Notes under the pieces: generated by a model
Databases searched by the model: none
Told to the model about the DNA's origin: nothing
What the model saw: the letters and a program-made list of their open reading frames with translations, nothing else
Source: Nemania diffusa
Lineage: Eukaryota; Ascomycota; Sordariomycetes; Xylariales; Xylariaceae
Length of the DNA: 64,000 bases
Direction of reading: 5' to 3'
Assembly: GCA_038501195.1 (NCBI GenBank)
Contig: JBBPUQ010000008.1
Location: 1-64,000 of the forward strand
Position numbers and translations under genes: made by a program
Shown: positions 47,301 through 59,300 of the stretch, one piece after another
Layout: each line of letters opens with the position of its first letter
How positions within the stretch are numbered: position 1 is the first letter of the stretch

Positions 47301-49050
47301 AAAAGTTTACTTTAAGTAATAGTGTACAAAGTAGTTATTTGTATATATAGTAGTATAAAATAACTAAGTGACACTTTAGTTATTTTGGTCTTTTTTTAGA
47401 TTAGTTGTTAAAATAGCTTAATTGATTAAGTGTTAATTCGTAAACACACTTAGCTAGTTTTATTATTATTACTGTAGTTAGCTACACTATTATACTTTGT
47501 TTTTTTCTGTTATTTTTAGCTTTTTTTATACTATTTTTTTTTTTTTTTTCACTTAGTTTTTTATATATTTTTAGTTTTTTTTTTTATATAAAATTAACTT
47601 AAATGAACTTTTTGCTTTAAAGTAAGTTTAGCTAAAAGCTTATATATAATTTTATATTAAAATTTTACTTTGTTTTTTGCTATTATTTTTAGCTTTTTTA
47701 ATACTATTTTATTCCGTTTTTTGCTTTAATTTTTTATATATTTTTAGTTTTTTTTTTTATATAAAACTTACTAAGTTAACTTTTTTACTTTAAAATAAAT
47801 TAAGCTAAAAATATATATATAATTTTATGTTTAAATTTTATTTTGTTTTTTATTATTATTTTTAGTTTTTTTAATACTATTTTATTTCGTTTTTTTTGCT
47901 GTTTTTTTTTATATTTTTAATTTTTTTTTCTATATAAAATTTACTAAGTTGACTTTTTTTCTTTAAAATAAATTAAACTAAAAGTTTATATTAAATTTTA
48001 TATTTAAAGTTTATTTTATTTTACATTGTTATTTTTAGTTTTTTTAATACTATTTTATTTTGTTTTTTTTACTGCTTTTTTTAATATTTTTAATTTTTTT
48101 TTCTATATAAAATTTACTAAATTGATTTTTCTGCTTTAAAGTAAATTAAACTAAAAGCTTATTTTAAATTTTATATTTAAAGTTTATTTTGTTTTATATT
48201 GTTATTTTTAACTTTTTTAATATTATTTTATTTTGTTTTTTTTTTTAGTTTTTTATATATTTTTAGTTTTTTTTTTGTTATAAAATTTACTAAGTTAATT
48301 TTTTTGCTTTAAAATAAATTAAACTAAAAATATATATATAATTTTATATTTAAAATTTATTCTATTTTATGTTATTATTTTTAGCTTTTGTTATACTATT
48401 TTTTTTTGTTTTTTTTGCTAATTTTTTTAATATTTTTAACTTTTGTTTTTATATAAAATTTATTAAATTGAACTTTTTTTTTTAAAATAAAATTAGCTAA
48501 AAAAATATATTTAAGTTTATTTACAAAATTTTTTTAATGTTTTATAATAGTTTATAGCTTTATTAATTTTATTTTATTTTGTTTTTTTTGTTAATTTTGT
48601 ATATATTTTTAGTTTTTTTTTTGTTATAAAATTTATTAAATTTACTTTTTTGTTTTAAAATAAGCTTAACTAAAAAAATATATTTAAGTTTATTTATATA
48701 ATTTATATAATACTTTTTAATAGTTTTTAGCTTTTTTATTACTATTTTTTTCTGTTTTTTTTATTAATTCTATATATGTTTTTAGTTTTTTTTTTATTAT
48801 AAAACTTACTAAGTTTACATTTTTTTTTAAAGTAAGTTTAACTAAGCATTTATTTATAATTTTACTTTATAGATTTACTTTATTTTTTACTATTTTTTAC
48901 AGTTTTTTTATATTATTTTATTTTGACTTTTTTGCTAGTTTTAACTGTATTTTTAGTTATTTATTATATATAAACTTTATTAAATTAACTTTTGTTTTTT
49001 TAAAATAAGTTTAACTAAAAACATATATTTAATTTTATTTAAAAAGTTTA
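44380..49050 (+). repeat. Satellite array, about 174-bp unit, about 26 monomers
   Basis: The landmark AACTAAAAGCTTATATTAAA, in variants, recurs at about 44,501, 44,675, 44,850, 45,017, 45,197, 45,368, 45,543, 45,714, 45,888, 46,063, 46,228, 46,405, 46,579, 46,755, 46,925, 47,098, 47,275, then 47,632 and on to 49,015. Each monomer also has TTTACTTTGTTTTATATTGT, TTTTTAGCTTTTTTAATATT, TTATATATTTTTAGTTTTTT, ATAAAATTTACTAAGTTGAC and a TTTGCTTTAAAATAAATT part. Monomers differ mainly by transitions. The last three or four are more diverged. The jump after 47,275 is caused by an insertion (47,315-47,492). The strand is strongly T-rich throughout. Confidence 0.95.
47315..47492. mobile_element. Small inverted-repeat element inserted in the satellite
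   Basis: About 178 bases that match no satellite monomer interrupt the array exactly inside its TTTACTTTG landmark. Its ends carry a perfect 10-base inverted repeat, TAATAGTGTA at 47,317-47,326 and TACACTATTA at 47,483-47,492, with a second inverted match further in around CTAAGTG (about 47,370 and 47,448). It is flanked by TACTTTA (47,308-47,314) and TACTTTG (47,493-47,499), a likely 7-base target duplication. It has no coding capacity, as expected of a non-autonomous (MITE-like) element. It keeps GG, TC and GA dinucleotides rare in its surroundings, so it probably inserted after most of the mutation. Superfamily not assignable. Confidence 0.75.
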
Positions 49051-49284
49051 TTTTGTTTATTATTGTTATTTTCAATTTTTATTATATTAATTTTTTGTTA
49101 TTACAATTGTAAAATAAGTATAAAAACTTGTTAATTAATTTTATTAACTAAAAACTTTAAAAAAAAAAAAAAAAAAAAAAAAGCTAAATTACAAATATAT
49201 ATAACAAAAGATATATAAGTATATAAAATAACAAATAAGGTTATAGTAAAGTATTAGTAAATATATGTAAAAAATTTAGCTAAA

Positions 49285-49440
49285 GTTTTTTTAAAGTAGG
49301 TTTTTTGCAAATAAGTTTAAAATAAATCCTAGGTAAATTTTCTTAAATAAGTGGTTTGAAGTTTTTTTAAAGTAAATTTTTTGCAAATAAATCTAAAGTA
49401 AGTTCTAAGTAAGTTCTTCTAAGTAAGTGGTTTTTAAAAG
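49285..49440 (+). repeat. 76-bp tandem duplication
   Basis: GTTTTTTTAAAGTAGG at 49,285 and GTTTTTTTAAAGTAAA at 49,361 start two copies that share TTTTTTGCAAATAA and end in AAATAAGTGGTTT or TAAGTAAGTGGTTT. Differences include GG to AA, C to T and A to G, so both copies have mutated. Confidence 0.75.
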
Positions 49441-50536
49441 CTAATTATTACATTTTTATTTTTTTTTTTTAGTATATTTTTTTTTATAGTATTAAATTTA
49501 ATAATAATTTAAAGCTTTAATAGTTTTTTAATTTTATATTAAGCTTTTTTAACTTTTTTTTTTATTATTGTTAATATTATAAAAGCTTAAGTTTTTTAGC
49601 TTAAATATATAACAAAAATACTAGCTTACTAATTAATTAATTAGTTAATTAATTATTTATATATAAAATTTATAGCTTAAAAAGTTTAAAAATTTGTTTT
49701 TTAACTTTTTTAAATTATTAACTTTTTTTTTAGCTATTTATTAATAGCTTATTTTTTATATATTTATTGTTTTGTTTTTATTTTATTAATAACTTGTTAT
49801 TATATTTAGTTAAATCGAGTTTTTATAGCTTATTATAAGTTTAATAACTTATATAAGTTTTTGTTATAATAATTAATATATTTCAGTATTTATTATATTA
49901 ACTTTTTAATAAATGATTATTTTAAACTTTTTAATAGTATATAAAAATAACTAGCTTATATATAGTTTAAAAGCTATTTTTTACTTTTTTTAATACATAA
50001 AAATAAGCAATAAATTTTACAAATTATTTTTATAAAATTAAAGCAGTAAAAAAATACTACTGTATTATTAAACTATTATATAAAGCTTTTTTTATTTAAA
50101 GTAAAAAGCAAGCTAAGTTTAAACAATATTACTTTATAATTAAAAAAATAAAATAAAACTATTATTTTTTAACTTAAAAGCTTTTAAACTGGTTTAACAA
50201 TAATATTAAAACAAGTTTTATTATATATAAAAAATTATTAACTTTTTAAATTGTTTTTATAAAACTTATTTAAACAAACTTAAATATATAGAATTTACTA
50301 TATAAAAACTACTTAAACTATTATTTAAAGTTTTAACTTATAAACAGTAAACAAAAGTTAAATAAGCAGAACTTTTTAACATAGAGAATATTTGTTATAA
50401 ATATATATATTATTTTTTTAAAAAAAAAAAAAAAAAAAAGTTTTAAACTAGTTTTAAAAAACTAATTAATATTTGTTTTAAAAACTTAAAATATTTTAAA
50501 AAAAATTATATTATTAGTATTAAAAATATATATTAA

Positions 50537-50720
50537 ACTAAGCTTTTTAATTTATATTAAGTTAAACTTTTTAATTTATATTAAGTTAAATTTTTTAAAA
50601 TATTTAATTTATATTAAACTAAACTTTTTAAAATATTTAATTTATATTAAGTTAAACTTTTTAAAATATTTAATTTATATTAAACTAAACTTTTTAAAAC
50701 ATTTAATTTATTTTTTAAAT
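50537..50720 (+). repeat. Short tandem repeat, 27- to 37-bp units, about six copies
   Basis: AATTTATATTAAGTTAAACT followed by TTTTAAAATATTT, repeated with AAGTTAAA alternating with AAACTAAA. The first two copies lack the AAATATTT part, so two unit lengths are present. Confidence 0.8.
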
Positions 50721-51479
50721 AGTTTAATTTTTTTACAAAAAACAACTATAAAAATTAGTTAGTTTTGCTAAAAATATAAATGTTTTATTATAAAAATTAA
50801 TTTGTAAAAATTTTTTAATATTATTTTTTAGTGTTATTTTTTAGTGCTTAGTATAATTAAAAACAAGTTTTTAATATATTAAACTAAACAAATGTTTTTT
50901 TTTAAATAAACAATATAATTAAATATTTATATTAAAAAAAGTATTTAGTATAATTTAACAAAAGCTAGTAATATATAAAACTTAGTTTAAATATAAATAT
51001 ATAAATACATTTATAGCAATATAAATATTATTAATAAAGTAGTAATATAAATACTAGTTTAAAAAAGTCGATTTTTATTAAACTTAGCTAGTAACAAGCA
51101 GTTTTAAAAAAGTGGACAAAATTTACAAAAATCTTTTATAGTAAAAAACGAAAAAAAATTTGCATTATTTAAGTTTATAAAAATTTAATATTATATTTTA
51201 TAATATAATACACTTGCAAGTACTAAAAACAAGTACTATAATTTCTATATACATTAAAAGTCTGCAAAAAAAATAAATTACTTATTAGAATCACTTTTTA
51301 AGTTTGCTTTTTTATATATTTACTAACTTTACTTAAATTTAAAGCACAGGTCAAATTATTTTTTTTTAAAAAGTAGGTCTTTAAAAAAGTATTTATATAA
51401 AAGATAATTTATAGAACTATTTTTAAACCAAGTTTTAAAAAAGTTAACATTTTTAACTTAAAGAAAAAAAGTCACTTTA

Positions 51480-53400
51480 TAAAAAGTAATAAAAAAGCAC
51501 TTATTAATATTTAACACTTAGTTTTATTAATATTTAATACTTATATTTATTAATAGCTATATTATATTTATTATATTTATTAACTACTAAATATTAAAAT
51601 TTAAATAAAGCGTTTTTTAACAGAGATTAATACTGTAGTAGTAGTTTCCAAATTATATAGCAAAATAAATTTTAAAATCTAGTTTTTTTTAACAACTAAG
51701 CGACCTAGCATAATACATTTTATATTATTTAATACATAATTAAAAGTACTATCGATTAATATAAAATACACTATTATAAAACGAAAACTAATTAAGTTAT
51801 TCAAATTATAATATTAAAAGTTATTAACAAAAGTATAGCTAGTTCACTAACTTTTTTATATATAAAACACTTAAATAATTTACTACTTACTAATGTTTTA
51901 TAACTAACTTACTAAATTACTTTTTAGTAAGTTTTAATATTTTTATAATTTACTTATTAAACTATATTATTATTTATTAACTTTTTTATATATAAAACAT
52001 TTAAATAACTTATTACTTATTAACATTTTACAATTAACTTATTAAATTACTTTATTAATTATTAATATTTTTATAATTTATTTATTAAACTATACTATTA
52101 CTTATTAATATTTCTGCAAGTTTATTAATTACTAAATATTAAAATTTAAATAAAGCGTTTTTTAGCAGAGATTAATACTGTAGTAGTAGTTTTTAAGCTA
52201 TATAATAAAATAAATTTTAAAGTCTAGTTTTTTTAATAACTAAACAATTTAATATAGTACATTTTATATTATTTGATATATAATTAAAAGTATTATTAAT
52301 TAATATAAAATATACTATTACAAAACAAAAATTAATTAAATTATTTAAGTTATAATATTAAAAGTTATTAACAAAAGTATAACTAGCTTATTAACTTTTT
52401 TATATATAAAATATTTAAGTAATTTATTACTTACTAACTTTTTATAATTAACTTATTAAATTATTTTATTATTTATTAACTTTTTTTATATAAAAAATAC
52501 TTAAGTGATTTATTACTTATTAATATTTTATAACTAATTTATTAAATTATTTTATTAACTATTAATATTTTTATAATTTATTTATTAAACTATATTATTA
52601 TTTACTAAACTTTTTTATATAAAAAATACTTAAGTAATATATTATTTATTAACTTTTTATTATTAACTTTTTATAATTAACTTATTAAACTTTTTAATTA
52701 CTTATTAATATTTTTGTAAATTTATTAACTATTAAACACTAAAATTTAAATAAAGCGTTTTTTAGCAGAAATTAACACTATAGTAATAGTTTTTAAGCTA
52801 TATAATAAAATAAACTTTAAAATCGAAATTTTTTAACAACTAAGCGATTTAGCATAATATATTTTATATCATTTAATATACAATTAAAAGTACTATTAAT
52901 TGATATAAAATGCACTATTATAAAACAAAAACTAGTTAAATTATTTAAGTTATAGTATTAAAAATTAAAAAAAGTATATAAACAAAAGTACAGCTAGCTT
53001 ATTAATACTTTTATATATAAAATACTTAAGTAATTTATTACTTATTAACATTTTAATATATAATATAATTAAATAACTTATATTTTATTAATGTTTTACT
53101 ATTTATTTATTAAATTATATTATTATTTATTAATATTTTTTTATATAATATAGTTATTATTTTAGTTTATAAACTAAATAACAAACTTAATTTTAAAGTT
53201 ATATTTTTTAAATAATTAAAAAACTTAATATTATATATTTTATATTAATTAATATATTTTTAAATATATTATTAATTAATATAGCTTATAAAATTACAAT
53301 ATAAAAACTAGTTAAGTTATTAAAATTATAATAAAGTATATATAAATATATAAGTTAAAATTTTTATTAATAAAATTTATTCGACATTTTTTTATATTAC
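51480..53400 (+). repeat. Tandem repeat, 545-600-bp unit, three copies and a decayed fourth
   Basis: AAATTTAAATAAAGCGTTTT occurs at about 51,598, 52,143 and 52,743 (offsets 545 and 600), each time followed by AGCAGAGATTAATACTGTAG or its variants, a TTAATATAAAATACACTATT part and AAGTTATTAACAAAAGTAT. A fourth, more mutated copy of the middle is recognisable at 53,170-53,330. Within each unit a sub-repeat of about 120 bases (TTTTTTATATATAAAACA to TTATTAAACTATATTATTAT) is present two or three times, which explains the unequal lengths. Mismatches are mostly transitions. Confidence 0.9.
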
Positions 53401-54940
53401 TTTTAAAATTGTGCTTTTTAAGCGCTATTATTTTTAACAAATAAATTTTAAGCTGTTATATTTAACAAATTAAATTTTAAAAATTAATTGTTACAATTAA
53501 ACTATAGCTACTTTTATTAATAATTATTATTAGTTTATTAAATTTTTAATTTTAGTTTTTTTTAACAACTTAGTTAATAATATAAGTAATTTAGTTGTAT
53601 AAAAAGCTAAATATGCTACTTTGTTTATATTTTTAATATTTTTAATGCTTTTAGTATTTTTAGTGCTTTTAGTACTTTAATTTGTTTTTACAAATATAAA
53701 AATAAACTAAATACTTATATTAAATAAAATAAACTTTTACAAAAATGTTTTAATATTATTAATATTATTTTTAAATATTAGTTTAATTATTTTTTTATTA
53801 ACAGGTTTATAAATTAACTTTATTAGTTTAATAGAAATAATATATTAAATATATTAACAAAAAATAAAAAGTTTGAACTTTTTAGCAAATATAGTTTTTA
53901 GCAAAGTTTAAAACTTAAATAAAAAATTATTAATATAATATTATTAAAAAAAAAAAAAAAAACTTATAATATTTTAAACTATTTAAATTTTAAAAATACA
54001 ATAATTTTTAAATTAAATGTTTTAATTAAAAATTAAAAAAGCTATAGTTTGAACTTTATAATAATTTATTAATAGTTAATAAGTTTAAACTTGTTATAAA
54101 TATATTTAAACAAACATTTTTGTTAATTTATTTTTTGTTATAGTTAATAATTCTGTTGTTTTAAAAAATTTATTAACAGCTATAACTAATTTAAAAAAAG
54201 TTCAATAAATGTTTGTTTTTAATTTAATGTTTATTTTAACTATTTAACTTTTTTATATTACTGCTACTTTTAATACAGTTTGTATAATTTAGCTATTAAA
54301 ATAAATTAATTTATATTATATACTACTTAAGTTTTTTAAAAAAATAATTTAAACTGTTGTAATAAATTAATAGTTAATAGTAGTTTTTTAGTTTTAATTT
54401 TAACTTGTTTTTTTATATATTATAGTTTAAAAAATTAAAAATTATTTAAAAGTTTTTTAAAATATTTAATGCTTTATAAACTAAATATTATATTATATAT
54501 AATTTATACTAATAATAATACAAAAGTTTTATAAAATTTAACTATTGCTTATTTAATTAAAAAAAAATTATATATTGTTTATATTTGCTTTATTATAATA
54601 TATATATATTATTTTATATTAGCAAAATAAATATTGTTATAAAGTTAAATAAATTAAATTTAATGTGTATTAATATTGTTAATAATGTTGTTTTTATAAA
54701 ATAAACAGCTTGTTTAATTCGATTTTCGAAGTTTTTTATTTAATATTTTTAAACTTATACTTTTATTTTTTTTTTATTTATAAATAAGTTATAAATAATT
54801 AATAGTTATTAAAACAAATATTTGTTTTAATATAAAACTATAAACAGCGATTAATTAACTAGTACTAAAAATATTAATAAATATAAAGTTAGAAAATATA
54901 AAAGTAAAAAATATAAAATTAAAAATATTTAAATTAAACT
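53400..54940. other. AT-rich gap, no gene seen
   Basis: Holds one short 18-base tandem (TTTTAGTATTTTTAGTGC, about 53,630-53,680, roughly three copies) and A or T runs. No coding frame, RNA or larger repeat was seen. Confidence 0.6.
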
Positions 54941-54942
54941 AT

Positions 54943-55395
54943 TTATGAAACTATTAAATATTTTTTAAATCGCTGTTTATTTGTTTAATATTTACTTTTT
55001 ATTTATTAAACTATTAAATATTTATTAAATTGTTGTTTTTTTGTTTAATATTTACTTTTTTTTTATTAAATTGTTAAATATTTGTTAAATTGCTATTTTT
55101 TTATTTAATATTTACTTTTTTTTTATTAAACTATTGAATATTTGTTAAATTGCTGTTTTTTTGCTTAATATCTACTTTTTTTTTATTAAACTATTGAATA
55201 TTTATTAAGTTACTGTTTTTTTGTTTAATATTTATTTCTTTTTTATTAAACTAGTTGTTATTTAATAGCTCAATGTTTAATAAAACACTGTTTATTTATT
55301 TAATATTTGACTTTTTTTTAAATTAATTTCTATTTAATAGTTCAATATTTAATAATTTGCTGTTTGTTTGTTTAATATTTAATTTTTTATAATCG
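54943..55395 (+). repeat. 60-bp tandem repeat, about seven copies
   Basis: Period of exactly 60 bases between 54,961 and 55,260: AAACTATTAAATATTTATTA, then AATTGCTGTTTTTTTGTTTA, then ATATTTACTTTTTTTTTATT. The last two copies are more diverged, with an AATAGCTCAATGTTTAATA variant. Substitutions are largely T/C and A/G. Confidence 0.95.
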
Positions 55396-55989
55396 AAAAA
55401 GTTAAAATTAAAAGTTTTAATAGTAATAAGTTTAATGTTAATAAAGTAAAAACGAAAATATTAACAGTTAAAAAAAATAAAAGTAGTATTAGATGTTTTA
55501 AAAATAAAAAGTTTAAAGTTTGTTAAAAAAATAATAAAAAGTTTAACAATAGTTAAAAAAAAGTTAAAAATAATTAAATTAAAATTAAAAAATATAAGTT
55601 TGCAAGTTTAAAAATTAATAATAATAAAAAAAACATTAAATATATTTACAATATAGCATTTTAAAATAGTTAATTAAAATTAATGCGAATATTATATTAT
55701 ATTATATATTAAATAATAATATAAAGTATAAATCAATATAATAAAGCAGTAGAAAAAAAAAACAACAATTAAAAAACTGTTGTAATATTTTATAAAGTTT
55801 TTTTATTATAGCTTTTAAATTAAAGCTAAAAAGTATTAAAAAAACAAAAAATAATAACAAAATTAAAAATATTATAATAACAATAAATTAAAAAATAAAA
55901 AATAAAAAAACGGAGCTATTTTTAAAAACAAATATATATTTTAAAAAAACTAAAATATTTATTTTTAATATAATTATAAAAATAAGTTT

Positions 55990-56345
55990 AAAAATAGTGC
56001 ATTTTTGTTATTTGTTTAAAGTTATAAACTTAAAATAAAATTAGTGTGTTTTTATTATTTGTTTAAAGTTGCAAATTTAAAATAAAACTAATATATTTTT
56101 ACTACTTATTTAAAATTGTAAACTTAAAACTTATATACTTTTATTACTTGTTTAAAGTTATAAACTTAAATAAAACTAATATATTTTTATTATTTGTTTA
56201 AAATTGCAAATTTAAAATAAAACTAATATACTTTTACTATTTGTTTAAAGTTATAAACTTAAAATTTATATATTTTTGCTATTTATTTAAAGTTATAAAC
56301 TTAAATAAAAATAGTATACTTTTATTATTTGTTTAAAAATTGTAA
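55990..56345 (+). repeat. About 45-bp tandem repeat, eight copies
   Basis: TTTGTTTAAAGTTATAAACT and variants recur at about 56,011, 56,058, 56,107, 56,149, 56,194, 56,240, 56,283 and 56,328, separated by an AAAATAAAACTAATATATTT part that some copies lack in part. Copies alternate GTTATAAAC with GTTGCAAAT. Confidence 0.9.
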
Positions 56346-56349
56346 TTTA

Positions 56350-59300
56350 TAGCTTAAATTTAAAAATTTTTAAATGTTTTAATAATAAATTTTATAAAAC
56401 AAAATAAAAATATATATAAGTTTTTTTGTTTAATAATATAAAAAAAGTAGTTATATATAAAAAACTTTTAATAATTTAAGTATTTTTAACAAAAAAATTT
56501 TTTGTTATAATATAAAAAAAAATAGTTATATATATAAAAGATTTTTTTAATTTAAAAAAATTTCTGCTAATTTAGTACTTTTAATAGTAAATTAACAAAA
56601 GAATTTTTTATTAAAAAGTTTTTTTAATTATTAAATATTATATATTACTACTATAGCTAATATTACAAAATAAAAAAAACTATAAATTAAATATAATATA
56701 ATAAATAATATATAGCTAATAATATATATTATATAAAACTAAAACTTAAAAAAAAGAAGAATTTTTTTTGAAACATATATAAAAAAAATATATATGAATA
56801 TACTAGTACTTTTTTAAATTTTAGCTTTTAAATTTTAATAGCTAAAAAACTAAAAAATATAATAATAAAAGCTTTAAGTTTTTATTGTTAAATTATAATA
56901 TAAATTAGTTTTTTTAATAATAGTATATATATTATTTTAATATTATTAATACTAATTTTTAATTTTAAACAGCTGTTTTTTTTATGTTTGTTTAATATAT
57001 AATATAATTTTGTTTTGCTTTAGAATTTATAGTAGTTTTTTAAGCTAAAAAAAAAAAGTTATACTTAAAAAAACTGTTAAAGTAATTTTTTTGTTTATAG
57101 TTTAAACTATAGTAAATAATAATCGATACTTTTATATATTTATAAATTAATTACTTTTTAATAATATAATTAAATTTTTTTAATAAAAGTTAAACTATAA
57201 AATAAAATTATAATAAAGCTAAAACTAATTAAAAAATATTTACTAAAAATTATAATTTAATATATTATTTTATAAATATAAACTTTTTAACTTTGTTTTA
57301 AATATTTTATATAATTAATTAAACTTAATATTTTATTTAAATAAACAACGTTATTAATACAAAAAGTTTTTTAAACTTAATGTTAAAAAATAGTTATAAA
57401 TTGTTATAATTAAAATGTTAAACTGTTATATAATTAACGCTATAAAATATAACTTTAATTTCAAAAATTTATTTAAATGTAGTTTTAACTTTTAAAATAA
57501 GTTTTAATTTATACTGCAGTATTTAATTATTTGTTAAAAATTTAGCTAACTAAATTTAATATAATTGTATTAAATAGTTTTTTAAAGTTATAAAGTTTAT
57601 AAATTATTAGTTATTAATAAAACATTTTAAAAAACTTTTATAGCTATTTTTTGTTTTTATATTTATATAATAGTAGCAAAAACTAATAAAATAATAATTT
57701 AAACTATATAAACAAAATTATAAAAATTTAACTTGTTAAAAGCTAGCTAATAAACTTTAATATTTAAAAGTCGATTTTTATATAATTTTTTTTTATATAA
57801 AGCTATAAAACTTTTTAATAGTTAAACAACTTTTATTATTTAAAGTAAAAAATCGGTATATTTGCTAAAATAAATAATTTTAAATATAATTTAGTTAATA
57901 ATAAATAAATAAATATATTTAAATTTAAATTAATATTTTAAGTTTTAAAAGTATATTTTATAGTTTTAAATTTATTTGTTTTTTTAAATAATAATATAAT
58001 ATAAATAGTTAAAAATATACTAGTTTTTAAAATAAAATAAAACAATAAAATTTTAAATCTAAATTTAAAACAGCATATATAAAAAAACAAAATAATAGTT
58101 TAATAAACAAATATATAAAAAAGTATAAATATAGTTAAATATAATTAAGCTTTTATAAAAAATTTAATAAATAAATGTTTAAAAAATAAAAAATAAAACA
58201 ACAAAAAAACAATTTCTAAATATTTTTAAATAGTTTAAAAAATTATTATTTTAAATATATACTTTATTAAAAGCTATACTATAAAAAATTCTATATTAAA
58301 TAGTTTTTTTTTAAAAATTTTCGCTTTAAAATATATTGCTTTCAAAAAAATTGCTTTAAAAAATATTGCTTTAAAAAATATTGCTTTAGTTATTTTAGTT
58401 TTATAAGCTATTTTGTTTTTATTTTTAGTTTTTTTTAGTTTATATTAACTTTTAATAAAACTATATAGTTGTTTGAATTTTAAACTGCTAAAAAAATAAA
58501 GTTTTAACAAAAAATTTAATACTTTTTAAAATTTGTTTTTTAAAAGTAGTATTAAAAGCTTTATAATTTGTTTGTTTAAAATTAAACGATTTATTTTAGC
58601 TTTATAAACTTTTAAATTTGTTTTTAAAATAACTAAAATATAACAGTTTAAAATTTTGCTAAAAATAAATGTTTTTAAAACTAAAAGCTATTTTATATAT
58701 TAAATATAATTAAATATATTATATATTAACAATAAACTATAAGCAGCTAAAATATAGCTTTAACAATAAAGTAGTAATATTATAAAGCTTAAATAATAAA
58801 TATTTTATATATAAACTAAATTTAATAAAAAAAGTTATAAACTAATATATAATTTAATTATTTTTAATATTTTAATTTTTAATGTTGTTTTATTTTTTAA
58901 TAGCTGCTTTATAATTATTATATAAAAACTATAGTATATTTTAAATATAACATTAACAAATTAATAAAATATTTTGTTTTTTTAATTATTATTAAACTAT
59001 AAAATTAAAAAATTAAGTTTATTACTATTAAAAAGCTATAGCTTGAAATATTTAACTAATAAACTAATATTTAAAAAAAGCATTTGAAATTATTTAGCAA
59101 AATTTATATAATAACTTTGTGTTTTTTTTATTTAAAACAAAAAAAGCTTTAGTAAAATTTACTTTATTAAAATAAATATATTAGTAAATAAAATTTATTT
59201 AAATAGCTTTAAATATATTTATATTTAGTTTTATAACTAAAAAAATAATATAACTATTAGTTTTAGTTTTAATTTTTATATTATTTGCTTTATTATAATA

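Larger units (their letters stand above)
49050..51480. other. AT-rich gap with short repeats only
   Basis: Contains a poly-A run (about 49,159-49,184), a second (about 50,419-50,438) and the two short tandem repeats listed separately. No frame or RNA gene was found. 51,230-51,480 has slightly more G and C (for example GTAGGTC, GCACAGGTC) without a recognisable feature. Confidence 0.6.
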
